In this document: positions 1-11,214 of the stretch, piece by piece | How the letters are laid out: each line of letters begins with the position of its first letter | How positions within the stretch are numbered: the stretch's first letter is position 1 | From: Girardinichthys multiradiatus | Taxonomy: Eukaryota; Chordata; Actinopteri; Cyprinodontiformes; Goodeidae | Direction: 5' to 3' | Length of the DNA: 64,000 nucleotides | Assembly (NCBI RefSeq): GCF_021462225.1 | Contig: NC_061815.1 | Location: forward strand, 47,033,873 to 47,097,872 | Notes under the pieces: model-generated | What the model saw: the letters and a program-made list of their open reading frames with translations, nothing else | What the model was told of the DNA's origin: nothing | Database searches by the model: none | Translations under genes and position numbers: made by a program

Positions 1-1579
1 ACCACATAACATAGCAGAACCACGTCTTCTTCTTCTTGCCGGCTAACCACAAGAACCATCAGCCAGGAATTTAGTTGCATGTTCGTTTCCTTCTTTGCCA
101 TGACTCATAACATTTCTGTCATATACAAACAAACACTTATTCCCTACATTTTAGCTCTTTTGGAAACGAGTATGAACATCTAAAAACATAGAGAATGTAT
201 AAATAACTTTATGTAATGAGACGAGTGCTGCCTAAAACAGCAGGGATTTAGTTAACCTTCTTAGACAGTAACAGAGAAACACCTTTAGGTGGCAGTGTTG
301 CAGGTCTATTGTAACCACCCCAGATTGACATCACATTGAATAAAACAGCACCACTGAGGCACAGCCTCACACAGAGAAATATGCAGAACCATCAATTGTG
401 GCTTCACTCTCAAATATTTTAGACTAACTCTATGGAAAGTACGTAAAGGACCCCAGTTTTTCCACTCCATGACCTTACATTTTCCAGTCCTTTTTAATAC
501 CGGTTTCTTCCAGCAAAGGGCAAACATATCCAGGATTTAAATGGATGAAAGTTGCAGAGAAAAAAGAAACTGACTTCACGAACAATTTAAAATATTTAAA
601 TAAAAATATTTCCCGATCATTACATGTGACTTACTTTTATTAGCAATTAAAAGTATTTTGACAGTTTGATGCATGCTTTACGTTCGATGTTAGACGCAAC
701 ATTAACAACATCTCCGAGAACAGAGGAAGGAACGAGCACTGGGTTGCAGTAACCACGACAGGCTGATGAAAGCTGCTTTCAGACTCATTTCTGCTCTTTG
801 TGTGCTGCAGAAAGAAAAAGCCACAGTCACAGGCTATACCAGTAACATCTAATCCTTCTCCATCCCTCCGACGAACTAATCCTTCTAGGAACACAGGTGG
901 CCCCCCCACAGCAGGAGAACCATACCCCGACGCTGGTCTAGAACAAAAACAAAAGGGATTTCTTTAAAGCTGGTTTCATTCCTTACATAACACGAACATA
1001 CTGGCAATCGGACTTCTGTAAACAGTGATTTCCTTGATGCAACAAACTATGTCATAGCTTTACACCTTCCTTTGTAAAACAGATGACAAGAGTGCAATGC
1101 AGCCAGACGAGTAAAGGCATTTCCTTTCCAGGATACCAATTAAACAATAGCAGGCCTTGTCTGCCCTGTTTGAGGCCCGTAAACACAGGGAGCCATCCTC
1201 GGTTTCCCACCCCTCATGTCGGGCCTGCTGCCAGCCGATTGGGTGGCAAAGCACTCAGCAGAGAAAGAGAGGTCAAAGAAGTAATCATATGTTCCTGCTA
1301 TATGGAAAAAAAAACTTGTGAGAATGGTGTCAAATGATTGCAGTGTTCTCAAAACAACATTGGGAAAACAATGGCCGGTGATTTTAATGTTAGATCTATC
1401 TATAATGCAATATACATTTTTTACAATATATAAACAAGATAAAAGTTTAAGCCAGATATTTTCATGCATTGACTTGGGAAAGTCCACAATTCTCTGCCTG
1501 ATGTCTGGCCCAATTTTTTTATGTCAGAAAGGAAGCAAGTTGTTTGAGGAGTTGCCTTAAAATAGCGCTCGCCTCCATT
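1..1579. other. Unassigned intronic sequence
   Basis: No recognisable gene or repeat. A minus-strand reading frame at 640-909 is open for 89 codons, but I recognise no family in it and see no supporting splice pattern. Confidence 0.4.
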
Positions 1580-1582
1580 TAA

Positions 1583-2313
1583 GGGTGTATTCACACCAGG
1601 AAAGTCCTTTGGTCCGCTTGTTTGGTCCGGACCAAAAGCGAACTTTATTTTTTTCATTTGGTGCGGTTTGTTTTCACATTGTACTTTCTGGAACTGAACT
1701 ATTACTTGTAAACAAAGCCACGTGGGTGACGATCATGGCTCCCATTGGACAGAAATGACGGAGGCGGGACAGAGCACAGACCCGGAAATTGAGGAAACCA
1801 GCTGTAGACGTGCTGCATGCAGCACCTCTGTTCTGCATATTTGTGACGTTATTACAGCTGCAATATTATTGTGAGGCTGAAGAGCAACTCATTCAACACA
1901 GACTTTGGGACGTTGCATTTATAATGTTGGAACCCCGTTCCGTTCTCTACGTGCCTTGTCCCACAACAAACCAGTAGCGTTGCTAAGCAACACACCGCTT
2001 ATCAGGTATGATTACCTTACAACACACAGCTTTGCTACCGGCTACGGTGGCTTTTTATGTCCAAAGAGACGTACGCTTTTTGTAGTTGGTTCGGATCGGG
2101 GCCGGTTTGTATTCAGACCATAAGCGGACCGCACCAGAGTCCATTCGGAAGCGGACCGAGACCACCACAAAAAGTGGGTCTCGGTCCGGTTGCTTGGTCC
2201 GGACCAGGGTTCGCTTGATTATATTCACACCTGCACAAAAGGTCCGGACCAAGGTGGGAAACAAACTCTGGTCCATTTAAAGTGAACCAAAAGTGGCAAA
2301 TCTGAATACACCC
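1583..2313. mobile_element. Short inverted-repeat transposon (MITE), PIF/Harbinger-like
   Basis: The ends are perfect short inverted repeats: GGGTGTATTC on the left and GAATACACCC on the right. Each is flanked by the trinucleotide TAA (1580-1582 and 2314-2316), which reads as a 3-bp target duplication. The interior is rich in nested palindromes built on TTTGGTCCGGACCAAA-type blocks (around 1609-1636 and 2195-2260) and has a hairpin around 2153-2190. No transposase frame is present, so it is non-autonomous. The TAA duplication points to PIF/Harbinger; that assignment is inference. Confidence 0.65.
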
Positions 2314-2316
2314 TAA

Positions 2317-4283
2317 CTCAGATGTTCTGATGTAACCTATCAGAAGCTTTGAAATCCACGACTTCACCTTCTGGGTTTCACCATATTGCATAAAAGCATC
2401 TAAGTATGTAAACGTCTGACTTTTAGTAAAAAAGAAAAAAAAAAAATCCTCAAAACAAAAATCACTCGCAATATTCTTGGAATTGGCTACAAAAATAACT
2501 TTAGTTTTCTTGACTGAACGGGAAAGAAAAAGTTGGATTTAAAGTCAGTTACTGAGAAAAAAACAGGGCTTTTTATACAGTTTCATGTATGCAAATATCT
2601 GCTGTCAACTGTTTGTAGACATGTCTATTAATGACAGATAAAGAGCAACTAATCCCTTTTGTCCTTCACTACTTCCATTTTGTTGACAAAAACTGACCAT
2701 TTTGTACCAATCAAAACTATTGTAAATCAGTTATTTTTCTTTGTACCTGTAGTATTAGTGAATAAATTAATGATAAATTGTCAAAAAAATAATACAATTT
2801 CATAAATTGTAATTTAATTGTATCTTTTGAATCTTTTTATTACTTTTCTTCTAGTTATGTTCCTATTATTATATTTAATGACAAGTTAAGGCTCATGATC
2901 AAACTAAAATAACTAGGCATCCTCATGCTGATAGATATTCATTATTGGTGTACGTTAACCTGGAGTAGTAAAATATAGAAAGTAGCTTTAAATTTCAAAT
3001 CAGGTACAAAATGTCCCCCCTGGTAAATACAAACCTACCCAAAGCTGCTAAGAAACATCCTGTGGTAGACAGACCCGTTTCCGACCCAACAAGAAGAAAA
3101 AAAAAATCTTTCATAAACTAACCAGTTGATTGTTTAAATCAATAAACATGCTGTTTTAACACTACTGTCACATTTTTAGGACAGGAAAACACAACAGTTA
3201 GCAGAACCTAAATCTAACTCTGCAGCAGCCAATGTCACGTCACCATTTGTATTCATTAATTTAACAGTTCTGGGTCATCCTCAACAACAGCTTCAGCTTT
3301 TCTTATCTCCTAACACCACGGTGTGTGTTTGCCAGATAGTAGGTTTTCTCATTTCGGGCCCCTTTTCACAGCGGCACAAATGGTCAATACATTTATTCAT
3401 TTAGCTTCTGGATGAGAGCAGATAGCAGACCTCTGTTTCCATCCATCACCGGCTTCACACAAGCATCAAAGGACAAGGGGATGGACAATTTCTGGAACAA
3501 TGGCGCACTATGGGAGAGATTAAAGAGCTCCAGGTAGGGAACCGAAGGGCGTTTTGATTTTATGAGATTTATCTGCGAGAAGCAACATTGTAACATTTGT
3601 ATGTTGAATATAAAGAAAAAGCTACCTTTTATTTTAAATGTTGTTTTATGTTAAAATTAATACAGATCCTATTTCTACGAGCTGCAATTTGTGATCATAT
3701 TTGCATAGGAAAGTTAATGGCAGACCAATGAAAATCAGACATGATTGGTGGCTTTGCGAAGCAGTGGCCAGACTAAATCAATGACCAGGTCTCCTTAGCT
3801 GATAATATTAACATCTCCAGCTGGTTGCATTAATGCCCACAGCAATCAAAGTTTTTACCTACTTATCAAGTGACAATCACATCCTGTTTTCTGTCCAACC
3901 GAGCTGCAAAACATGTTGCCTGCACCTAAAATGTCAGCAGATTGTGTGTTTTATTACAGAATGAAGTCCAATTCTCTGGTTGCTTTCTTACAGCTTAGTG
4001 AAAGAATAACCTATTTATCACATCTCCTCCTGCTAGTCTGCCTGTGTATCTATAAAAGGCTTTTGGACATGGAGAGGTGCAGCAGATTTTCTGACCAGAA
4101 AGAAGGTATCCCTGGCACTGGTGTGAGCTCTGTGGTTTTATCTACTGATTCCTGCAATTCTTTTGTAGTAGAAACTGTAGATTGAGGGTTGCTTCTTCAT
4201 GATCCAAAACATGACAAGCAAATGCTCAGCAGAGATTTACTAAATGCAGGTTTTTCATTAGTTTCTCCAAATCTTTTTGAAAA
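2317..4283. other. AT-rich intronic sequence, no clear feature
   Basis: Low-complexity A/T runs (for example 2740-2880) and no recognised repeat. One minus-strand stretch near 3396-3572 looks mildly coding and is described in the findings. Confidence 0.4.
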
Positions 4284-4804
4284 ATATATTACCAGTCAAA
4301 CGTTTAGATACACTTTCTCACTTAATGACTATTTACATTGTAGATTCTCACCAATGGCAACAAAGCTATGACTGAACATACATGGGATTATGTAGTAAAC
4401 AAAAAGTGTGAAATAACTAAATATTTTATATTTTAGATTCTTTAAAATAGCCACTATTTGTTCTGATTACTGCTTTGCTCTTTTGGCGTTCTCTCCATGA
4501 GCTTCATGAGTTGGGTCACCTGAAATGGCTTTCCAAAGTGTCTTGAAAGAACTTCCTAAAAGTTCTTTCAAGCAGAGAGAGACGGCAAAAGGTGAATATT
4601 TCAGTCATCACAGCAAAGGACAGCTACTATAAGAAATATAAAATATATTTAAAGTTCTTTTACAATTTTGCTACATATTTCCATAGGTGTTCATTTACAT
4701 TTTTGATGTCTTCAGTGAAAATCTACATACAATGTAAAAAGTCATAAACATAAATAAAACCATTAAATGAGAAAGGTGTTCTAAAACATTTGACCTGTAG
4801 TGTA
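4284..4804. mobile_element. Tc1-derived palindromic MITE, copy 1
   Basis: The outer arms are imperfect inverted copies of each other: CAGTCAAACGTTTAGA near 4293 against a reversed GTTCTAAAACATTTGACC near 4780-4796. The centre holds a perfect 12-bp hairpin, CTTGAAAGAACT, with a 7-base loop at 4542-4572. The inner sequence (CATGAGCTTCATGAG, TCACCTGAAATGG) also occurs in copies 2 and 3 and in the terminal repeats of the Tc1 element at 30 kb. No coding capacity. Confidence 0.65.
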
Positions 4805-6348
4805 TTAGCTGGAGCAACCCCTAGCAAACCCAGTTCACTGACTGTAGTACTATTTATTTTTTACTGTTTATTATTCATACAGTTAAACAGGAAATAAGCA
4901 CATCAATGTTTTTTCTATTGTAAATATATTTCCAATGAGAATGTTGAAATGAAATTCACTCCAGATGTCAATAACAACCCAAGTAACACACAAACACAAC
5001 AAAATAAAATAATTCCATTAATTAGACTATGTGAAATAAATAGCACGGCGAATAATATTAACTGGTCAGGTTCTAACTGATGGCTTACAGGTTTGTCATT
5101 ACGAAGGCATCACACAAGAAGAATCTCATGGTGGGGGGAAGGTAAAGAATTATCTTAGTACCTTGGAATCCTTGTGATTACGAGCTGATGGCATTGGTTA
5201 TAGCTATATTCCGGGGTTGGACAATGAAACTGAAACAGCTGTCATTTTAGTGTGGGAGGTTTCATGGCTAAATTGGACCAGCCTGGTAACCAGTCTTCAT
5301 TGATTGCACATTGCACCAGTAAGAGCAGAGTGTGAAGGTTCAATTAGCAGGGTAAGATCACAGTTTTGCTCAAAATATTGAATGCACACAACATTATGGG
5401 TGACATACCAGAGTTCAAAAGAGGACAAATTGTTGGTGCACGTCTTGCTGGCGCATCTGTGACCAAGACAGCAAATCTTTGTGATGTATCAAGAGCCACG
5501 GTATCCAGGGTAATGTCAGCATACCACCAAGAAGGAGGAACCACATCCAACAGGATTAACTGTGGACGCAAGAGGAAGCTGTCTGAAAGGGATGTTCGGG
5601 TGCTAACCCGGATTGTATCCAAAAAACATAAAATCACGGCAGAATTAAATGTGCACCTCAACTCTCCTGTTTCCACCAGAATTGTCCGTCGGGAGCTCCA
5701 CAGGGTCAATATACACGGCCGGGCTGCTATAGCCAAACCTTTGGTCACTCATGCCAATGCCAAACGTTGGTTTCAATGGTGCAAGGAGCGCAAATCTTGG
5801 GCTGTGGACAATGTGAAACATGTATTGTTCTCTGATGAGTCCACCTTTACTGTTTTCCCCACATCCGGGAGAATTACGGTGTGTTGAAGCCCCAAAGAAG
5901 CGTACCACCCAGACTGTTGCATCCCTAGAGTGAAGCATGGGGGTGGATCAGTGATGATTTGGGCTGCCATATCATGGTATTCCCTTGGCCCAATACTTGT
6001 GCTAGATGGGCTCGTCACTGCCAAGGACTACCGAACCATTCTTGAGGACCATGTGCATCCAATGGTTCAAACATTGTATCCTGAAGGCGGTGCCGTGTAT
6101 CAGGATGACAATGCACCAATACACACAGCAAGACTGGTGAAATATTGGTTTGATGAACATGAAAGTGAAGTTGAACATCTCCCATGGCCTGCACAGTCAC
6201 CAGATCTAAATATTATTGAGCCACTTTGGGGTGTTTTGGAGGAGCGAGTCAGGAAACGTTTTCCTCCACCAGTATCATGTAGTGACGTGGCCACTATCCT
6301 GCAAGAAGAATGGCTTAAAATCCCTCTGACCACTGTGCAGGACTTGTA

Positions 6349-7958
6349 CAGGTCCTTCTCAAAATATTAGCATATTGTGATAAAGTTCATTATTTTCCAT
6401 AATGTCATAATGAAAATTTAACATTCATATATTTTAGATTCATTACACACTAACTGAAATATTTCAGGTCTTTTATTGTCTTAATATGGATGATTTTGGC
6501 ATACAGCTCATGAAAACACAAAATTCCTATCTCACAAAATTAGCATATTTCATCCGACCAATAAAAGAAAAGTGTTTTTAATACAAAAAACGTCAACCAT
6601 CAAATAATCATGTACAGTTATGCACTCAATACTTGGTCGGGAATCCTTTGGCGGAAATTACTGCTTCAATGCGGCGTGGCATGGAGGCAATCAGCCTGTG
6701 GCACTGCTGAGGTCTTATGGAGGCCCAGGATGCTTCGATAGCGGCCTTTAGCTCATCCAGAGTGTTGGGTCTTGAGTCTCTCAACGTTCTCTTCACAATA
6801 TCCCACAGATTCTCTATGGGGTTCAGGTCAGGAGCGTTGGCAGGCCAATTGAGCACAGTGATACCATGGTCAGTAAACCATTTACCAGTGGTTTTGGCAC
6901 TGTGAGCAGGTGCCAGGTTGTGCTGAAAAATGAAATCTTCATCTCCATAAAGCTTTTCAGCAAATGGAAGCATGAAGTGCTCCAAAATCTCCTGATAGCT
7001 AGCTGCATTGACCCTGCCCTTGATAAAACACAGTGGACCAACACCAGCAGCTGACACGGCACCCCAGACCATCACTGACTGTGGGTACTTGACACTGGAC
7101 TTCTGGCATTTTGGCATTTCCTTCTCCCCAGTCTTCCTCCAGACTCTGGCACCTTGATTTCTGAATGACACGCAGAATTCGCTTTCATCCGAAAAAAGTA
7201 CTTTGGACCACTGAGCAACAGTCCAGTGCTGCTTCTCTATAGCCCAGGTCAGGCGCTTCTGCTGCTGTTTCTGGTTCAAAAGTGGCTTGACCTGGGGAAT
7301 GCGGCACCTGTAGCCCATTTCCTGCACACGCTTGTGCACGGTGGCTCTGGATGTTTCTACTCCAGACTCAGTCCACTGCTTCCGCAGGTCCCCCAAGGTC
7401 TGGAATTGGCCCTTCTCCAAAATCTTCCTCAGGGTCCGGTCACCTCTTCTCGTTGTGCAGCGTTTTCTGCCACACTTTTTTCTTCCCACAGACTTCCCAC
7501 TGAGGTGCCTTGATACAGCACTCTGGGAACAGCCTATTCGTACAGAAATTTCTTTCTGTGTCTTACCCTCTTGCTTGAGGGTGTCAATAGTGGCCTTCTG
7601 GACAGCAGTCAGGTCGGCAGTCTTACCCATGATTGGGGTTTTGAGTGATGAACCAGGCTGGGAGTTTTAAAGGCCTCAGGAATCTTTTGCAGGTGTTTAG
7701 AGTTAACTCGTTGATTCAGATGATTAGGTTCACAGCTCGTTTAGAGACCCTTTTAATGATATGCTAATTCTGTGAGATAGGTATTTTGGGTTTTCATGAG
7801 CTGTATGCCAAAATCATCCGTATTAAGACAATAAAAGACCTGAAATATTTCAGTTAGTGTGCAATAAATCTAAAATACATGAATGTTAAATTTTCATCAT
7901 GACATTATGGAAAATAATGAACTTTATCACAATATGCTAATATTTTGAGAAGGACCTG
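6349..7958 (-). mobile_element. Tc1/mariner element with ~200-bp terminal repeats, nested
   Basis: The ends are CAGGTCCTTCTCAAAATATT and its reverse complement, each flanked by TA (6347-6348 and 7959-7960). The inverted repeats extend about 200 bp and differ at about eight positions by eye, so this insertion is fairly recent relative to its host element. It lies inside the Tc1 element at 5207-8075, in the last codons of that transposase. Its own transposase is on the minus strand. Confidence 0.88.
6626..7630 (-). CDS. Tc1 transposase, full-length frame, active-site Asp to Asn
   Basis: An uninterrupted 334-residue frame, close to the usual 335-345 of Tc1 transposases. Such enzymes bind terminal repeats, excise the element and insert it at TA. 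Residues 1 to about 110 form the two helix-turn-helix DNA-binding subdomains (IGCSQSAVSRHLSG; RATVHKRVQEMGY) joined by a basic GRKR segment. The DD34E catalytic core follows: D148 in FSDES, position 238 in FQHNLAPAHS, and E273 in NPIENLWD. Position 238 should be Asp in this family but is Asn (codon AAC at 6919-6917); the spacing to E273 is the expected 34 residues. The frame is intact but the enzyme is probably inactive. The change is compatible with deamination of a CpG (CGACC to CAACC on the coding strand). The gene is inside a non-host element; no host role is suggested. Confidence 0.85.
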   Translation of the reverse strand: MGKTADLTAVQKATIDTLKQEGKTQKEISVRIGCSQSAVSRHLSGKSVGRKKCGRKRCTTRRGDRTLRKILEKGQFQTLGDLRKQWTESGVETSRATVHKRVQEMGYRCRIPQVKPLLNQKQQQKRLTWAIEKQHWTVAQWSKVLFSDESEFCVSFRNQGARVWRKTGEKEMPKCQKSSVKYPQSVMVWGAVSAAGVGPLCFIKGRVNAASYQEILEHFMLPFAEKLYGDEDFIFQHNLAPAHSAKTTGKWFTDHGITVLNWPANAPDLNPIENLWDIVKRTLRDSRPNTLDELKAAIEASWASIRPQQCHRLIASMPRRIEAVISAKGFPTKY

Positions 7959-8084
7959 TATATGTCATTCCCAAGACGAAGTGACGCTGTATTGGCTGCA
8001 AAAGGAGGCCCTACACCATACTAATAAATTATTGTGGTCTAAAACCAGGTGTTTCAGTTTCATTGTCCAACCCCTGTATTTCTA

Positions 8085-8540
8085 GGCTTTACAATATTCC
8101 AATGAGCGCTGAGGGGGCGATTACGCAAAACAAGAAAACATTATCACACCATAAAACCAGCCACCACCAGATTGTGCCAGAAGAGCTGTCCCAGAGCCAT
8201 GGAGCTCTCCCTCACAGAGAACTTCAGAAATTAGCAAACAAAATGGCTTCTATGCACTCTTAGTGCACAAGACTCCACAGCTGAAGACAAGCATGTCAAT
8301 GTCTGTTTCAGGTTTGCCAGAGAGAGTTTGGACAAGCCAATTAAATTCTGGGAGAAAACTGTTTGGCCAGATGCGACCAAAATGTAACTCAATAAATGTC
8401 TCTGTACACAAAAACATCAAATAAACAGCACAGTGTAGAGGTGGGAATATCATGGTGTGAGGCTGTTTTCAACATATGGTACAGATAGATTTCACTTACC
8501 TGGAGACATAATTAATGGCGCAATATTCTCTGACATTTCT
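8085..8540 (+). mobile_element. Decayed Tc1-like transposase fragment
   Basis: The plus-strand translation keeps Tc1-like pieces in shifting frames, such as DKPIKFWEKTVW near 8330-8375 followed by a degraded stretch leading to VRLFSTYGTDRFHLPG near 8456-8500. Stops and shifts are frequent and no terminal repeats are obvious. It is older than the neighbouring element at 5207-8075. Confidence 0.45.
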
Positions 8541-9006
8541 GATAAGAATTTGAAGGGGGATTTTTCAGACAAGGAAATTTTCAGAGTACAGGCATTTTTA
8601 ATGCGCAGCAAACTGCATTTTCCTTCAAGTTGGCTCATTAAAACATCCCATCTACGACGCTTAAAAACTCCATCCCCAAGAGTCAAAGGAAGAATGGCAA
8701 ATCGAATCTCATCACTGTATTGAGAAGTAGTTGCTTGTTGTTCTCTTTGAGAAAATAGCTGCAAAAAGTACAAATTAATCAACCTCAACTCGGGAGCAGG
8801 AACAACCTAGTTTTACAACAATTGCTCATTTGTCACTGCAGGCTCAGCTTTTTACTCTATCCTCTTATTCTCTAAACTTGACTGTGGGCCAACTAGGTTG
8901 CAATCAAAGAACATACCACTGGAGCTCATTATTTTAGCATACAGTGACTGGGACAAACAAAAAGACCTTATTTTAGAAAGAAAGTGGATATTTTATATTT
9001 AAAAAG

Positions 9007-9007
<1 letters not shown>

Positions 9008-9035
<28 letters not shown>
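9008..9035. repeat. (TA)n microsatellite
   Basis: About 14 uninterrupted TA units. Confidence 0.95.
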
Positions 9036-9037
<2 letters not shown>

Positions 9038-9592
9038 AAATAGCCCCCTATAATCAGGGAATATTCACAAATTACGCAAACATATACCACAACGATTCAC
9101 AGTGTTTGAAGAACTGACGCATTACTCTTTTAGCCAATCCCCCTCCTTTGTTAAGAGAGCCACCGGCATTCTTGGATCCTGTTACCGTGACATCTCAGCG
9201 TCCGTCTTATGTGTCTGCCCGGAGTGAGGCTTGCATTCCTCATATGTCACTGGCAAAATGCTTCAGTATCCAAGCTACTGAATGACACACAAATGTATAC
9301 AAGGCCAAAAAATGAAGTCAGCAGTTTCTCCCACTGCTGTTCACTGACCCATACAAGAGCCATCCCAGTCAACCCAAAAGACAATAAAGAACACTGTTAA
9401 AATCAGTGACTGTTTATTTTCTCTACTAAGAAATCGTTGGGCCACTAAATGTCAACATATAACAAATCTGAAGAAAAGCAACATTTCTCTCAAATTCATT
9501 CATCATTTGTTCTGAAAAGATGCATTAGAAAACCAAGAATCAAAGTATGTACCATGTCAGATTGTATTGACTGCATAATATTCATAACTATT

Positions 9593-9845
9593 TTCAGAAT
9601 CAGAATCAGAATCAGAAAAGCTTTATTGCCAAGTACGTTTTTGGACATACAAGGAATTTGTTTTGGCGTAGTCGGTGCAATACAGTACAAATTAAACAGT
9701 ACAAACATATCTACAATATAATATAAATATAAGTGCACAGTTTTAAGTGAGTGGGAGTAAATATAGAGCAGTATAAGATGCAAGAGCAATACAACAGTGC
9801 AGGTGATCATTGTGCAAGTAAAGCAGTGCAAGTAAGCAGGAGTCC
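9593..9845 (-). mobile_element. LINE 3' end fragment, antisense
   Basis: Read on the minus strand this is the 3' untranslated tail of a CR1/L2/Rex-type LINE. It begins with CTCCTGCTTACTTGCACTGC and ends with AATAAAGCTTTTCTGATTCTG repeats. The same tail occurs at about 12588-12815 and 16104-16334. Strong 5' truncation is usual for LINE copies. Confidence 0.75.
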
Positions 9846-10366
9846 AACTGTTTATTTATAACTATAATTACAATGCACTTTATAAACACTTTATAAACAA
9901 TTAAACACAACACTCTTCAATGTTGTGAATGAACATCGAAAGAAAATATCCTATAAAAATCAAAGCAGCCATATCTTGTACATTTTCAGATTATTAGAAT
10001 GCCTACTAAAACAATCCAAACAGCATTTTAATAAATATTACCACTATGATAAGTGACATTTAAACACTACTTATTTTAATGCTCATAGCTTAAGCTGTTT
10101 CTGTTTGACCTTAACCTACAGTGCAAAGAACCTCTAAAACTTTTCTGTCATTTATACAGTTAAATTCAGTAAGACAGTACTGAACTCCCTCTACATATTC
10201 CTGTGTGTTGCCGGTCAGCTGGCTGAAAGAAGTCTACTACACTTTCCCCCTCATTTACAAAGGTTTGGAAATATTCCTGGTATAATGTGTATAGCAAATA
10301 TATGTATAATTTTTGGGGATCAAGCAAGATTAACAAGGATTTATTTTTTCCATTTGTCCTGGAATC

Positions 10367-10897
10367 TACTCTATTGGTCAAAAGTTTGAGATGCACTTTT
10401 TTATTCAATGGGTTTCTTAATTTTGGGACTATTTATGTTGCAGATTCTCACCAAAGGCAACCAAACTGTGAATGAACATACATGGAATTATGTAGTAAAC
10501 AAAAAGTGTTTATATTTTAGATTCTTCCAAATAGCCACCCTTTGCTCTGATTACTGCTTTGCATCCTTAGCATTCTCTCCATGAGCTTCATCAGGTGATC
10601 ACCTGAAATGGTTTGCCAAAGAGTCTTGAAAAGAACTTCAAAGAACTTCTTGAAAGGTTCAGACGGCCAAAGGTTAATATTTCAGTCATCACAGCAAAGG
10701 CCGGCTACTTTAAGGAATCTAAAATGAAAAACATATTTAAAGTTATTTTACAATTTTTTTGTTTGCTACATAATTCCATGTGTTCATTCACAGTTTTGAT
10801 GCCTTCAGTGAGAATCTACGTACAATGTAAATAGTCATAAACATACAGAAAAACATTAAATGAGAAAGTGATTCTAAAACGTTTGACCAGTAGTGTA
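10367..10897. mobile_element. Tc1-derived palindromic MITE, copy 2
   Basis: The arms GGTCAAAAGTTTGAGATGC (left) and AAAACGTTTGACCAGTAGTG (right) are imperfect inverted repeats. The inner blocks (CAGATTCTCACCAAAGGCAAC; CATGAGCTTCATCAGG) match copies at 4284 and 43086. Non-coding. Confidence 0.65.
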
Positions 10898-11214
10898 TAT
10901 ATCACAATGAAAAACAATAATAGACAGATGTCCTTGATGTCATAACTGTATTAATTTCCTTTTGTTATTCATCACAGGATTAGGAATATTTCTTGCTTTT
11001 GTTTTTTGAATAAAAAGGAATTAGATTATGTTACAAATTTCCATTTGAATTTTTTATTTTTTTTAATAAATGTGTCCTGTTTGGCGGAGTAGCCAAGAAG
11101 AAGCCCATCAGATTTACTTTCACAATTGGAGCATTGCAGCTAAATGCTATAATGCTCCACTTGAGATTTATATATGTATATATATAAAAAACTCTAAGAA
11201 ACTGCTTTGGAATT

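Larger units (their letters stand above)
5396..8024 (+). pseudogene. Tc1 transposase pseudogene, split by an insertion
   Basis: This is a cut-and-paste DDE transposase of the Tc1 type, which would bind the element ends and move them to TA sites. It starts MGDIPEFKRGQIVGARLAG with an N-terminal paired-like helix-turn-helix region. The catalytic landmarks are FSDEST (about 5827), YQDDNAPIHTA (about 6098) and NIIEPLW (about 6210), so all three acidic residues are still visible. The frame breaks near 5875, where a stop and a shift separate the two halves. It is then cut at the DLY codons (6347) by the inner element. After the insert the frame resumes at 7961 as MSFPRRSDAVLAAKGGPTPY and ends with a stop at 8022-8024. 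It cannot make a working protein. Confidence 0.8.
5207..8075 (+). mobile_element. Tc1/mariner element, interrupted by a second Tc1
   Basis: The terminal repeats are GGGGTTGGACAATGAAACTG at the left end and the reverse complement, ending CCAACCCCTG, at the right end (8051-8075). The left tip is slightly degraded. The body carries a broken Tc1 transposase on the plus strand. A second Tc1 element (6349-7958) sits inside. Without it the element would be about 1.26 kb plus the duplicated TA, a normal size for Tc1. Confidence 0.8.

Noticed and set aside
640..909. 89-codon minus-strand frame
   Set aside because: No family recognised, and a reading-frame-only argument is too weak in 64 kb of six-frame sequence.
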